The translations under genes were made by a program, and so were the position numbers. From Nocardioides turkmenicus (GTDB lineage: Bacteria > Actinomycetota > Actinomycetes > Propionibacteriales > Nocardioidaceae), in the NCBI RefSeq assembly GCF_011045035.1, contig NZ_JAALAA010000004.1, positions 124,001 to 188,000 on the forward strand: a stretch of 64,000 nt of DNA. The letters run 5' to 3'. The notes beneath the pieces are model-generated. The model saw only the letters and a list, made by a program, of their open reading frames with translations. It did no database searches and was not told the origin of the DNA. Positions 24,103 to 32,629 of this stretch are shown in pieces; within the stretch, counting starts at the first letter, position 1; every line of letters starts with the position of its first letter.

Positions 24103-25133
24103 CGCTCGACGACCAGACCTCCGAGGAGGTCGAGGAGAACGCCGACCACGGCCGCAGCCGCGAGGCCGACATCGAGCTCGCGGAAGCGCTCGCCGTGGTC
24201 GAGTCGTTGGTCCTCGGCCACACGCCCACGCTGACCCGCGCCGACGTCGCGGGCTCGGCGGGCGTGCCCATGGAGGTCGCCGAGGACCTCTGGCACCATC
24301 TCGGCTTCCCACACGCGGGCGACGACGAGATCGCCTTCACCGAGGCCGATGTCGAGGCGCTCCGGATGACGCAGGAGCTCGTACGTCTCGGGGTGCTCAG
24401 CGAGGACCGGCAGGCGGCGCTCGTACGGACCTGGGGGCGGTCCTACGCGCGTCTCGCCGAGTGGCAGACCTCGTTGCTGGCCGAGGTCGCCCGCGAGCGC
24501 GGCGGCGACGAGGTCGAGGACCTGGTCGCGCTGAGCGCACAGGTGCTGCCGCTCGTGGAGTCGCTGCAGGACTACGTCTGGCGTCGCCACCTGGTCAGCG
24601 CCGCCAGGCGGATGCTCACCGTCGCGGACGCCACGGCGGTTCCGCTGGCCGTCGGGTTCCTCGACATCGTCGGCTACACCGCCCGCTCCAAACGGCTCAG
24701 CGACAAGGAGCTCGTCGACTGGGTCGAGGAGTTCGAGGACACCTGCTCCGACGTCGTCGTCGAGCACGGTGGCCGGGTGATCAAGTATCTCGGTGACGGG
24801 GTGTTCTTCACCTTCGAGGACGTCGAGCCCGCCGCCCGGACCGCCCTCGAGCTGGCCGCGCTCGGGGAGGACAAGGAGAGCGCGTTTCCCCACGTCAGGG
24901 CCGGGATCTCCTATGGTGACGTGGTGCTCCGCCTCGGCGACGTCTTCGGTCCCACGGTCAACATCGCCGCCCGCCTCACGACCCTCGCTCGGCCCTCGTC
25001 GGTGGTTGTCGACGAGAACGCGGCGGCCGCGCTCGAGGACGTCGACGGCTTCCAGGTCGAGAAGATGCGGCGTACGAGCGTGAAGGGCTACTCCCGCCTG
25101 CAGGCGTTCCGGCTGCGGTCCCGATCCGAGTGA
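24099..25133 (+). CDS. Class III adenylate cyclase with N-terminal regulatory domain
   Basis: Cytoplasmic class III cyclase. An N-terminal helical domain (TLTRADVAGSAGVP ... TEADVEALRMTQELVRLGVLSEDRQAALV) resembles MerR-like/adenylate-cyclase regulatory modules; the catalytic domain has the two metal-binding Asp residues in GFLDIVGYTA and KYLGDGVFF, the transition-state Asn/Arg in GPTVNIAARL, and a Lys in TSVKGYSRLQAF. The first standard start is GTG 24195 (312 aa), but the frame stays open and coding-like back to a CTG at 24099 that overlaps the preceding TGA (CTGA), giving MTLDDQTSEEVEE at the N-terminus (344 aa). I list the longer form; the start is uncertain. Confidence 0.85.
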   Translation: MTLDDQTSEEVEENADHGRSREADIELAEALAVVESLVLGHTPTLTRADVAGSAGVPMEVAEDLWHHLGFPHAGDDEIAFTEADVEALRMTQELVRLGVLSEDRQAALVRTWGRSYARLAEWQTSLLAEVARERGGDEVEDLVALSAQVLPLVESLQDYVWRRHLVSAARRMLTVADATAVPLAVGFLDIVGYTARSKRLSDKELVDWVEEFEDTCSDVVVEHGGRVIKYLGDGVFFTFEDVEPAARTALELAALGEDKESAFPHVRAGISYGDVVLRLGDVFGPTVNIAARLTTLARPSSVVVDENAAAALEDVDGFQVEKMRRTSVKGYSRLQAFRLRSRSE

Positions 25134-25215
25134 ACCGACCCGACCGAACCGGGCCAGGAAAGTCGGGCCCGGCGGGGTGCTCCCCGGCCAGGCTTGATGG
25201 CGAAAGGAGGACCAC

Positions 25216-26088
25216 ATGATCGGCACGCTCAACACCCTGGTCGACCTCGTCGAGGCCGAACTGGGCAACGGACTGGCCGGCGAGGTCGACGTGGCTCGGG
25301 TCGCTCGTGACCACGGCACGACGGAGTATCACCTGCGCCGGATGTTCTCGGCCCTGGCCGGGATGCCGCTGTCCGAATACGTACGCCGCCGCCGGATGAC
25401 CCTGGCCGCGGCCGACCTGGTGGCCGGCGCCCCCGACCTTCTCGAGGTCGCGGTGCGCCACGGCTACGGCTCGACCGAGGCGTTCGGGCGCGCGTTCCGT
25501 GCGGTGCACGGCTCGGCCCCCGCCGACGTACGCCGATCGGGTGGTCCGCTACGCACACAACCCACGCTCAGGTTCCGTCTGAGCGTCGAAGGGAGCACCC
25601 CGATGGACGTCACCATCAACGACATGCCCGAGCTGAGCCTCGTCGGCCACGCCGCCAAGGTCCCGCTGATCTACGAGGGCGTGAATCCGCACATCCAGGC
25701 CCATATCGCCTCGCTGGCGCCGGAGGAGCACGTCCGGCTCAAGGAGCTCAACGACACCGACCCGCGCGGCATCCTCGCCGTCACCGACTCCCCCTCGCCC
25801 GATACGCCGGAGGGGTCGATCATCACCTACCTGCACGGGGTCGCGGTCACACCGTCGGCCTCGGTGCCGGAGGGGCTCGATGTCCTCACCGTGCCGGCCG
25901 GCTCGTGGGCGGTCTTCGCCTCCAGCGGGCCGCACCCTGAGGCGCTGCAGCAGCTCTGGGCCGCGACCGCGACCGACTGGTTCCCGTCGAACCCCTGGCG
26001 GCTTCGCCCCGGGCCGTCGGTGCTGCGCTATCTGGAGCTCACCGAGACGTACGCGTCCTGCGAGCTCTGGTTGCCGGTCGAGCGGTAG
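25216..26088 (+). CDS. AraC-family regulator with GyrI-like ligand domain
   Basis: A 290-residue one-component regulator. The N-terminal AraC double helix-turn-helix spans about residues 8-110 (VARVARDHGTTEYHLRRMFSALAGMPLSEYVRRRRM, then YGSTEAFGRAFRAVHG). A GyrI-like/effector-binding domain (about 130-290) contains LVGHAAKVPLIYEGVNP and ends with the YLELTETYASCELWLPV strand typical of the family. AAAGGAGG stands 6 nt before the ATG. It probably senses a small molecule and regulates unknown targets; no partner gene is divergent. Confidence 0.92.
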   Translation: MIGTLNTLVDLVEAELGNGLAGEVDVARVARDHGTTEYHLRRMFSALAGMPLSEYVRRRRMTLAAADLVAGAPDLLEVAVRHGYGSTEAFGRAFRAVHGSAPADVRRSGGPLRTQPTLRFRLSVEGSTPMDVTINDMPELSLVGHAAKVPLIYEGVNPHIQAHIASLAPEEHVRLKELNDTDPRGILAVTDSPSPDTPEGSIITYLHGVAVTPSASVPEGLDVLTVPAGSWAVFASSGPHPEALQQLWAATATDWFPSNPWRLRPGPSVLRYLELTETYASCELWLPVER

Positions 26089-26093
26089 CCACG

Positions 26094-26221
26094 CTGGTCG
26101 AGCCGGATTCGTGAGGTACGAACGAATCCGTGTCGAGACCAACACGGTCCTATCTGCGCTCGATGGGACTGTGTTGGTCTCGACACGCCTCCGCCTAGCG
26201 GCTCCGGCGGCTCGACCAGCG
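26094..26221. repeat. Dispersed palindromic repeat, copy 2
   Basis: Same family as copy 1 with almost identical flanks. Inner arms 26130-26150 and 26166-26186 pair with one mismatch (CGGTCC against GGACTG). It fills the whole space between the convergent AraC and DUF5926 genes, where it could act as a terminator. Confidence 0.9.
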
Positions 26222-26222
26222 G

Positions 26223-27161
26223 TTAGCGGATCGTGACCTGCCGGTTCGCGAGCCCGGCGCGAGCCGAGCGAACCTCAGGGGTGATCTCGGAGTCGTCCGC
26301 AAGCGCCTCGTCGAGCAGCTTCTTGAACGCCACCGCCGGCTCCTCGAGCGCCTCGGCGCCGGTGCCGACCGGCAGGTCCCAGACGGGTGCGAGCAGGCCG
26401 TGGGCGCGGAACATGCCGACGAAACGGGCGTCGGGGACGATCACGTCGTCGCCGGCCACGTGCAGTCGCGCGAGCGCGGTGAGCAGGGCGTCCTCGGGCT
26501 CGGGCATCACCCAGCGCAGGTGCTCCTTGGAGCCGACCGAGGTCCAGTACGCAGCCTCGACCGAGGTCAGCCGCTCCGTCGGCAGCACCGACTCGTTGGC
26601 GTGCTCGAGGGCGTGCTCGAAGTCGCCCTTGTCCTCGACGTCGCCGAGCCACCAGTCGAAGCCCTCGTGGACGGTGACGTCCAGGGACTCGTTGGTGACG
26701 ATGTCCTGGAGCCGCGGACCGGCGCCCGGCGCGGAGGTGAGGCCGACGATCCCGGACTCGCCCGCAGCGCGCGCCTCGAGCGCCCGGAGCAGCGCCGCGG
26801 CCACGTCACGCGACACGTCCCCGTAGTTGTGCTGCACCTGCAGCCCGGCCCAGACCTCGCCCGAGTCGCGCGACATCGCCGGCGCGGCGCCGGGCAACAG
26901 GGTGCCGAGCGTGACCGGGGTCGACTCGAAGCCCTTCACCTGCAGCGACACCGTCGCCGACGGCACCAGCTCGCGCAGCGCGACCAGGTCGCACTCGCCG
27001 GGCAGGCCCTCGAACGGGCGCCCCACGAACGCGCCACCGGCAGCACCGTGGCACGCCTTGTAGCGCTTGCCGGACCCGCACGGGCACGCCGCGCGCGGGT
27101 TGGGACCATCCGTCGGGGCCGCAGCCGCCTGACGGTTCTTGACTCGGGACTTCTTGGCCAC
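26223..27161 (-). CDS. DUF5926 family SEC-C motif protein
   Basis: A 312-residue protein. The N-terminus is basic (MAKKSRVKNRQ) and carries a SEC-C zinc motif CPCGSGKRYKACH (residues 26-38), followed by a domain of unknown function found mainly in actinobacteria (SLQVKGFESTPVTLGTLLPG, WWLGDVEDKGDFEHALEHANESVLPTERL, LRWVMPEPEDALLTALARLHVAG). The motif suggests a metal-dependent interaction, possibly with ribosome or SecB-like partners, but no function is established. GTG start at 27161. Confidence 0.85.
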   Translation of the reverse strand: MAKKSRVKNRQAAAAPTDGPNPRAACPCGSGKRYKACHGAAGGAFVGRPFEGLPGECDLVALRELVPSATVSLQVKGFESTPVTLGTLLPGAAPAMSRDSGEVWAGLQVQHNYGDVSRDVAAALLRALEARAAGESGIVGLTSAPGAGPRLQDIVTNESLDVTVHEGFDWWLGDVEDKGDFEHALEHANESVLPTERLTSVEAAYWTSVGSKEHLRWVMPEPEDALLTALARLHVAGDDVIVPDARFVGMFRAHGLLAPVWDLPVGTGAEALEEPAVAFKKLLDEALADDSEITPEVRSARAGLANRQVTIR

Positions 27162-27170
27162 GTCCGAACC

Positions 27171-27959
27171 CTAACCGCCGAGCAGCTCCAACATGTACCC
27201 CGGACGGTCGGTGATGACCGCGTTGACCCCGAGGTCGAGGCAGAGCTTCAGCTGGTCCTCGGTGTTGACCGTGTAGACGTGCAGGTTGCGGCCCTTCGAC
27301 GCCAGCCGCCGCGCGAGCTTCGGGTGGGCGGCGAGCATGTCGATCCCGGCTCCGAGCCACCAGTCCTGGCCGATCGCGTGCCGCAGCAGCGACCAGTTGG
27401 CGGCACGGTCGATGAGCTGGACCAGAGGTACGCCCGGGGCCAGCCTCTCCACCCGCTGCAGCGCCGTGAACGAGAAGCTCATCACCCGCACCGGGCTGCC
27501 CGGTCCCGCCCAGCCGAAGTCGTCGAGCACGTCGACCAGCCGCCCCTCGGTCAGCCCGCCGTAGCGCGTCGGGTGCTTGGTCTCGATCGCCATCTCGACC
27601 CGCCGGTCGTAGTCGCGCACCGCGCGCAGCAGCCGGTGGAGCGTGAGCACGCCCCGCATGTCCCGGTCCGGCGCCTCGTCCTCGCCGTCCCAGAACCCGT
27701 TCTTCCACGCCGCGAAGTCGATCGCCTGCAGATCGGCGAGCGTCATCTCCGAGACGAGCCCCCGCGCCCCGATCCGGCGCAGATGCCGGTCGTGCACACA
27801 GACGAGATGCCCGTCCATGGTCAGCCGTACGTCGCACTCCAGGGCGTCCGCGCCCGCATCCAGGGCGGCGATGTACGCCGCCAGGGTGTGCTCCGCGATC
27901 TCATGACTGGCGCCGCGATGCGCGACCACCTGGGGCCTCATGAGGAGATTGTGGGCCAT
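27171..27959 (-). CDS. Glycerophosphodiester phosphodiesterase
   Basis: A 262-residue GDPD-type TIM barrel. The N-terminal AHRGASHEIAEHTLAAYIAALDAGADALECDVRLTMDGHLVCVHD contains the catalytic HRG, E and metal-binding ECDV-VHD residues; IETKHP supplies the next acidic ligand. No signal peptide, so it acts in the cytoplasm on glycerophosphodiesters from phospholipid turnover. An internal ATG at 27941 (MRPQVVAHRG) is an equally possible start. It lies 9 nt past the start of the DUF5926 gene and may be transcribed with it. Confidence 0.92.
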   Translation of the reverse strand: MAHNLLMRPQVVAHRGASHEIAEHTLAAYIAALDAGADALECDVRLTMDGHLVCVHDRHLRRIGARGLVSEMTLADLQAIDFAAWKNGFWDGEDEAPDRDMRGVLTLHRLLRAVRDYDRRVEMAIETKHPTRYGGLTEGRLVDVLDDFGWAGPGSPVRVMSFSFTALQRVERLAPGVPLVQLIDRAANWSLLRHAIGQDWWLGAGIDMLAAHPKLARRLASKGRNLHVYTVNTEDQLKLCLDLGVNAVITDRPGYMLELLGG

Positions 27960-28076
27960 CGGTCAAGCCCCGTCGCGCGACACGAGCGAGAAGTCGTCGA
28001 CCTCGTCGTCAGCATGCCGGAGCGGTACCCCGGCTCCAGGAGATCGAGACCACCTGCGGCCGCCCCCGCGCCGTCT

Positions 28077-28805
28077 TCAGCGGCCGCCGGCCACCCGGAG
28101 CGTGGTCGCGGTGACGTACGAGGCCTTGTCGCTCATCAGCCAGGCGACCGCCTCGGCGACCTCGTCGGGCGTGGACGCGCGACCGATCGGGATCTGGGGC
28201 GCCATCCGCTCGATCCGGCCGGGGTCGCCGGTGGCGGCGTGCAGGTCGGTCTCGGTGAGCCCCGGCGCGACTGCGACGACCCGGATGCCGAGCGCCGCGA
28301 CCTCGAGCCCGAGGCCCTTGGTGAGCGCGTCGATGCCGGCCTTCGCGGCGGCGTAGTGGACGTACTCTCCCGGCGATCCCAGCGTCGCGGCGCCCGAGGA
28401 GATGTTGACGATCACGCCACCCTCGGCCAGCGCGGAGACGGCCGCGCGGGCGACCAGCGTGGGACCGACCAGGTTCACGTCGTACGTCCTCCGGATCTCG
28501 TCCGGGGGCGTGTCGACGAGCGGTGCATAACGGTAGGTCGCGCCGGCGTTGTTGACCACGCCGGTGATCGGCCCGGCGGCCTCGAAGAGCGCTGCGATCC
28601 CGGCGTCGGTGGTGATGTCCGCGGCCACGATCTCGCACGAGACCCCGAGGGCCCGGATCTCGTCGCGCGTCGCGACGGCCGCAGCCTCGTCGGACAGGTA
28701 GCCGAGGACGAGGGAGTGGCCGTCAGCGGCCAGTCGATGAGCGATGGCGGCGCCGATGCCGCGGGTGCCTCCGGTGATGAGCGTCCCCAGAAATCTATCC
28801 TTCAC
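28077..28805 (-). CDS. Short-chain dehydrogenase/reductase, FabG-like
   Basis: A 242-residue NAD(P)-dependent SDR. The Rossmann motif is ITGGTRGIGAAIA (residues 10-22), NNAGA follows at about 86-90, the catalytic Ser is in VNISSGAATLG, and the Tyr-Lys pair in YVHYAAAKAG. Classified as FabG-like by pattern; the substrate could be a 3-oxoacyl chain or other carbonyl. The GTG start overlaps the stop of the preceding membrane protein gene (GTGA). Confidence 0.9.
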   Translation of the reverse strand: MKDRFLGTLITGGTRGIGAAIAHRLAADGHSLVLGYLSDEAAAVATRDEIRALGVSCEIVAADITTDAGIAALFEAAGPITGVVNNAGATYRYAPLVDTPPDEIRRTYDVNLVGPTLVARAAVSALAEGGVIVNISSGAATLGSPGEYVHYAAAKAGIDALTKGLGLEVAALGIRVVAVAPGLTETDLHAATGDPGRIERMAPQIPIGRASTPDEVAEAVAWLMSDKASYVTATTLRVAGGR

Positions 28806-29572
28806 ACCCGAAGGGTGTCACGCAGCCTCCACGCCACCAGCGCCAGTGCCAGAACACCGGCGAGCGCCCACCCGGCCGGGTAGTGCACCGCCGGCTCGTT
28901 CCAGCGCTCGTGGAAGTAGACCAGGTGCGAGGAGAGCAGCCCGGCGTCGACCGAGCGACCCTCCTGGATGAGTACGCCGATGGCCACCAGCACGGTCAGC
29001 AGCGTCTGCATCGCCCAGCCCAGGATCCAGGCGGGCACCCAGGCGACGACGTCGACGGCGCGGCGTACGGACGTCACGAGGACCGTCACCAGCGCGGCCG
29101 CCAGCAGCGCGTCGATCACCGACGACGGCAGCTCGCCGGGGAGCATCCCGTCGAGCCAGAGAGGTACGCAGACGGCCGGTGCGGCCAGCATCGGCGCTCG
29201 CAGCACGCAGGGTCCGAGGCTCGCGGCGATCCCGGCGGCCAGGCCGGCAAGCGTCGTGATCGCTGCGATCGCGATCATGTGGGTCAGCGTCGACGGGTTG
29301 GTCGCGGCGGGTCCGGAGGCGAGCGTCAGCCCCAGGAAGGCCGCGCCGAGGACACCGGCGCCGGCCAGGACGGCGCTGAGCAGCCGGCGGTCCGGGCGGA
29401 GCCCGGCGGCGAGCCCGCCGAGGGCGGCGGCGAGCAGCGTGAACGAGACCAGCTCGGCGACCATCGGGGCGAGCAGGAGCGGCTGCGGCTGGACGAGCTG
29501 AGGGAGGAAACCGACGCCCCAACCCGCGGCCGCGGCCAGCGGAACCAACCACAGACGCGTCCGTTCAGTCAT
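28802..29572 (-). CDS. Polytopic membrane protein of unknown function
   Basis: A 256-residue protein with about seven or eight hydrophobic segments spread over its length (for example LWLVPLAAAAGWGVGFL, LVSFTLLAAALGGLAAGL, ALLAAALVTVLVTSV, GWALAGVLALALVAW). A conserved-looking loop reads HLVYFHERWNEPAVHYPAG just before the last helix. I do not recognise the family. ATG 29572 is chosen; a GTG at 29581 is also in frame. Coupled to the SDR gene by a 4-nt overlap. Confidence 0.75.
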   Translation of the reverse strand: MTERTRLWLVPLAAAAGWGVGFLPQLVQPQPLLLAPMVAELVSFTLLAAALGGLAAGLRPDRRLLSAVLAGAGVLGAAFLGLTLASGPAATNPSTLTHMIAIAAITTLAGLAAGIAASLGPCVLRAPMLAAPAVCVPLWLDGMLPGELPSSVIDALLAAALVTVLVTSVRRAVDVVAWVPAWILGWAMQTLLTVLVAIGVLIQEGRSVDAGLLSSHLVYFHERWNEPAVHYPAGWALAGVLALALVAWRLRDTLRV

Positions 29573-29765
29573 GCGGTCCACGGTGACAGGCGCAAGGTGA
29601 GACCAGGCGGCGAACCGGGGAACACCAGCCCAACGTCAGGTGGCTCGACCGTTGCCGTTCTTCACCGCGGTGAACTGATTTCTTATTGCCGGGCGCAGAC
29701 GCGGCATACCTGGGTAGGCTCTGGAGGCGTACACGTCCCCCACGCGTGGATGAGGTGAGACCGGC

Positions 29766-31178
29766 ATGACCAAAGCACCCCGAAGAATCTGGGCCAGAAG
29801 CATCAGCACTGCGGCGCTGACCAGCCTCGGGCCTCGGGCCGTGGCCGCCGTCGCGCTGACCGCTTGCTTCGCCTTCCTGGCCCCGAACGAGGGGAGCCTC
29901 GACACCGGTCACCAGCAGCCCGAGCTGCCCGACCCTGGTGCACTCCAGGACCCGCTGGGCATCGCCAACGGCTTGGGCGGTGTGAAGAACCTGACCCCGA
30001 CCGACGCGGTGAAGCTGGCCTCCAACGCCGAGGAGCTGTCGATCCCGCCGGTCGCCCTCGCCGCCTACCAGCGCGCGGCGACCGTGCTCAACGACGCCGA
30101 CGCGACCTGCCGCATCGACTGGGCGCTGATCGCCGCGATCGGCATGGTCGAGAGCAACCACGGCCGCTTCGGCGACAGCCAGCTCAACTCCCACGGCCTC
30201 GCCATCCCCGCGATCATCGGCCCCGAGCTCAACGGCGCCGGCAACTACGCGGCGATCCGAGACACAGACAACGGCCTCTACGACCACAACACGGTCTACG
30301 ACCACGCGGTCGGGCCGATGCAGTTCATCCCCTCCACCTGGACCTTCGCCGGCACCGACGGTGACGGCGACAACCGCCGCGACCCCCAGGACATCGACGA
30401 TGCCGCCGTCGCCACGGCGGCTTTCCTCTGCGCCGGCACCGAGGACGTCAGCACCGACTCCGGCGCCCAGGCCGCGGTCTACCGCTACAACCAGAGCGAC
30501 ACGTACGTCGAGGCCGTGCTGAAGATCGCCGACCAGTACCGCAACGGCGAATACCCGGGCTCCCCCAGCGTGGACGGTGGCGCGCCCGCCACGACGAGGC
30601 CCAACGCCTCCGCTCTCCCGCGTACGTCGAACAATCCCGCGCCGTCGACCAAGTCGGAGACCAAGCCCGACACCAACAGCGCCGACAAGACTCCGGTCCC
30701 GCCCCCGCCGCCCGCCGACTCCGGTGACAGCGGTGGCAGCAGCGAGCCCGACCCGTCGACGGAGCCCAGCAACCCGCCGGCAACCGAAGAGCCCTCGGAC
30801 CCGCCGCCCACGGACGAGCCCACCGACCCGCCGGCGACGGAAGAACCCACCGACCCGCCGACCGAGGAACCGGAGCCCGAGCCCACCGTCCAGAGCCGGT
30901 GCGCGGAAGCGATCGCCACGACGTACCCCGGTCTCGAGCCCGACGGCGAACTCTACGGCCGGGTGGCCACGGAGTGCGCCGAGTACTTCGACGTCACGGT
31001 TCCCGACCTGGAGACCGCCGAGGACCACGTACGAAGCCTCTACGACACCGAAGGCTGGGAGGGACTCCCGGAGCCGACCCCCGACAACGACCCCGCTCCG
31101 GCGCCGTCGGAGGGCGCCCAGACGGAGACCCCCGACGACGCGACCGCCGAGGAGTCCCCGACCTCCTCACCCTCGTGA
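29766..31178 (+). CDS. Secreted lytic transglycosylase with proline-rich tail
   Basis: A 470-residue exported murein enzyme. An N-terminal hydrophobic signal (VAAVALTACFAFLAP, about 26-40) is followed by an SLT domain with the catalytic Glu129 in GMVESNHGRFG and the GPMQFIPSTW motif at about 180, as in the MltB-like/SLT_2 type. After about residue 265 comes a low-complexity Pro/Thr/Glu/Asp linker with DPPATEEP-like repeats, then a small Cys-containing domain (SRCAEAIATTYPGLEP ... VATECAEYFDV). It cleaves peptidoglycan glycan strands; the linker suggests spanning the cell wall. A TAGGCT element at 29715-29720 is a likely -10 with a leader of roughly 40 nt. Confidence 0.9.
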   Translation: MTKAPRRIWARSISTAALTSLGPRAVAAVALTACFAFLAPNEGSLDTGHQQPELPDPGALQDPLGIANGLGGVKNLTPTDAVKLASNAEELSIPPVALAAYQRAATVLNDADATCRIDWALIAAIGMVESNHGRFGDSQLNSHGLAIPAIIGPELNGAGNYAAIRDTDNGLYDHNTVYDHAVGPMQFIPSTWTFAGTDGDGDNRRDPQDIDDAAVATAAFLCAGTEDVSTDSGAQAAVYRYNQSDTYVEAVLKIADQYRNGEYPGSPSVDGGAPATTRPNASALPRTSNNPAPSTKSETKPDTNSADKTPVPPPPPADSGDSGGSSEPDPSTEPSNPPATEEPSDPPPTDEPTDPPATEEPTDPPTEEPEPEPTVQSRCAEAIATTYPGLEPDGELYGRVATECAEYFDVTVPDLETAEDHVRSLYDTEGWEGLPEPTPDNDPAPAPSEGAQTETPDDATAEESPTSSPS

Positions 31179-31187
31179 CGAGCCGGG

Positions 31188-32204
31188 TCAGCTGACCTTG
31201 ATCACCGTCTTGCCGAAGTTCTGACCGCGCAGCATCCGGTTGAACGCGGCAGGCGCGTTCTCGAGCCCTTCGGTGATGTCCTCGCGGTAGCGGAGCCTGC
31301 CCTCGGCGAGCCAGCCGGTGGCCTCGGTGAGGAACCGCTCCTCGTGGTCACGGACGAACTCGGTCTGGATGAAACCCCTGATCAGCAGCGACTTGTTGAG
31401 CACGTGGCGCATCAGTCCGGGCGCCCGGTCGGGTCCCTCGGGCACGGCGGTGTCGTTGTAGTAGGCGACGATCCCGCAGACCGGCACCCGGGCGAACTTG
31501 TTGAGCCGCGGCAGCACCGCGTTCCAGACGTGCCCGCCGACGTTCTCGAAGTAGACGTCGATCCCGTCGGGCACCGCCGCCTTCAGCTGGTCCTTGAAGT
31601 CGGGCGCGCGGTGGTCGAGGGCGGCGTCGAAGCCGAGCTCGGTGAGGTGGGCGACCTTCTCGGGTCCGCCGGCGATCCCCACCACCCGGCAGCCGAGGAT
31701 CTTCGCGATCTGACCGACCGTGGCGCCCACCGGACCGGTCGCCGCAGCCACGACGACGGTCTCGCCGGGCTTCGGCTGCCCGATCTGGGTCAGCCCTGCG
31801 TACGCGGTGAACCCCGGCATCCCCAGCACCCCCAGCGCGGTGGAGACCGGCGCGACGGACGGGTCGAGGCGGCGGGTGTGCTTGGCCGGTGCGACCGAGA
31901 ACGACTGCCAGCCGCCGTACGCGAGCACGATGTCGCCCACCTCGCGCGACGGGTCGCGCGACTCCACGACCTCGGCGACCGTCGCGCCGGGCAGCACGTC
32001 GCCCAGCGCGGTCGGCGCGGCGTAGGAGGGCGCATCGCTCATCCGTCCACGCATGTAGGGGTCGAGCGAGAGGAACTTCGTACGCAGCAGCACCTCGCCC
32101 TCCGCAGGCGTGGGCACCTCGGAGGAGACGATCGAGAAGTCCTCGGCGGTCGGCTCGCCGACCGGACGGGCGCGGAGCAGGATCTGGGTGTTCGTGTCGG
32201 TCAT
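31188..32204 (-). CDS. Zinc-independent MDR oxidoreductase (CurA / leukotriene B4 12-dehydrogenase-like)
   Basis: A 338-residue NADP-dependent medium-chain reductase. It shows LRTKFLSLDPYMRGRM near the N-terminus, MPGFTAYAGLTQIG, the AAATGPVGATVGQIAKILG nucleotide fold and VYFENVGGHVWNAVLPRLN. These features define the zinc-free group that reduces alpha,beta-unsaturated carbonyls. ATG 32204 is chosen since GGCGGG is directly before it and the protein then starts as family members do; the frame is open further to 32246. Confidence 0.9.
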   Translation of the reverse strand: MTDTNTQILLRARPVGEPTAEDFSIVSSEVPTPAEGEVLLRTKFLSLDPYMRGRMSDAPSYAAPTALGDVLPGATVAEVVESRDPSREVGDIVLAYGGWQSFSVAPAKHTRRLDPSVAPVSTALGVLGMPGFTAYAGLTQIGQPKPGETVVVAAATGPVGATVGQIAKILGCRVVGIAGGPEKVAHLTELGFDAALDHRAPDFKDQLKAAVPDGIDVYFENVGGHVWNAVLPRLNKFARVPVCGIVAYYNDTAVPEGPDRAPGLMRHVLNKSLLIRGFIQTEFVRDHEERFLTEATGWLAEGRLRYREDITEGLENAPAAFNRMLRGQNFGKTVIKVS

Positions 32205-32629
32205 CCCGCCATGGTGCCGTACGCGGGCACAGGCCTGCTTAATCACGACTAATCTTATTGACTTAACACATGAAGCGGCCTACTCGCCGCCGCTGTGGCG
32301 GATGGGGCAGTACGCGATCAGCGACGACGGTGTCATGCGCCGCGTCTCGGTCTCCTACGCCGACGAGCTGCGGCCGCTGGAAGCCTGAGACCGGTTCCGA
32401 ACACCCCGGTCGCCGTCATCCGGAATGCGGCGTACGTCGGCGTCGTTGCCATCGAAGACGACGGTATCTGTGGCACATTTCAAGCATCGAGGGCCGAGGG
32501 CGGGACGGCAAGGCAAACCGCAGTTTGACTATCCGTTTAATACCTTCTGTTCCTTCCGATGATCTGGCAGGCTGAAGATCTTGTGCGACGGCGTCCGCAG
32601 GCGGCGAGCGACAGACAGGAGCGGTGGCT
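32205..32629. other. Intergenic region with promoters and a doubtful 28-codon frame
   Basis: This 425-bp gap lies between the divergent MDR gene and the betaine ABC operon. It is AT-richer around 32238-32270, probably the MDR promoter. A short plus-strand frame at 32302-32388 (MGQYAISDDGVMRRVSVSYA) has coding-like composition but no homologue I recognise; it may be a gene remnant. TAATAC at 32539-32544 is a possible -10 for the ABC operon, with a leader of about 80 nt. Nothing else is identified. Confidence 0.4.

Noticed and set aside
30740-30880. Tandem direct repeats as a possible CRISPR or satellite
   Set aside because: These are codon-level repeats of the Pro/Thr/Glu linker in the transglycosylase, not spaced DNA repeats.
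29565-31028. Minus-strand open frame of 487 codons opposite the transglycosylase
   Set aside because: Composition is Gly/Val/Arg-rich without any motif; the plus strand has the transglycosylase active site and a proper signal.
32302-32388. Short plus-strand frame of 28 codons before the ABC operon
   Set aside because: No ribosome-binding site and no recognisable homologue; it is only mentioned in the entry for the intergenic region.
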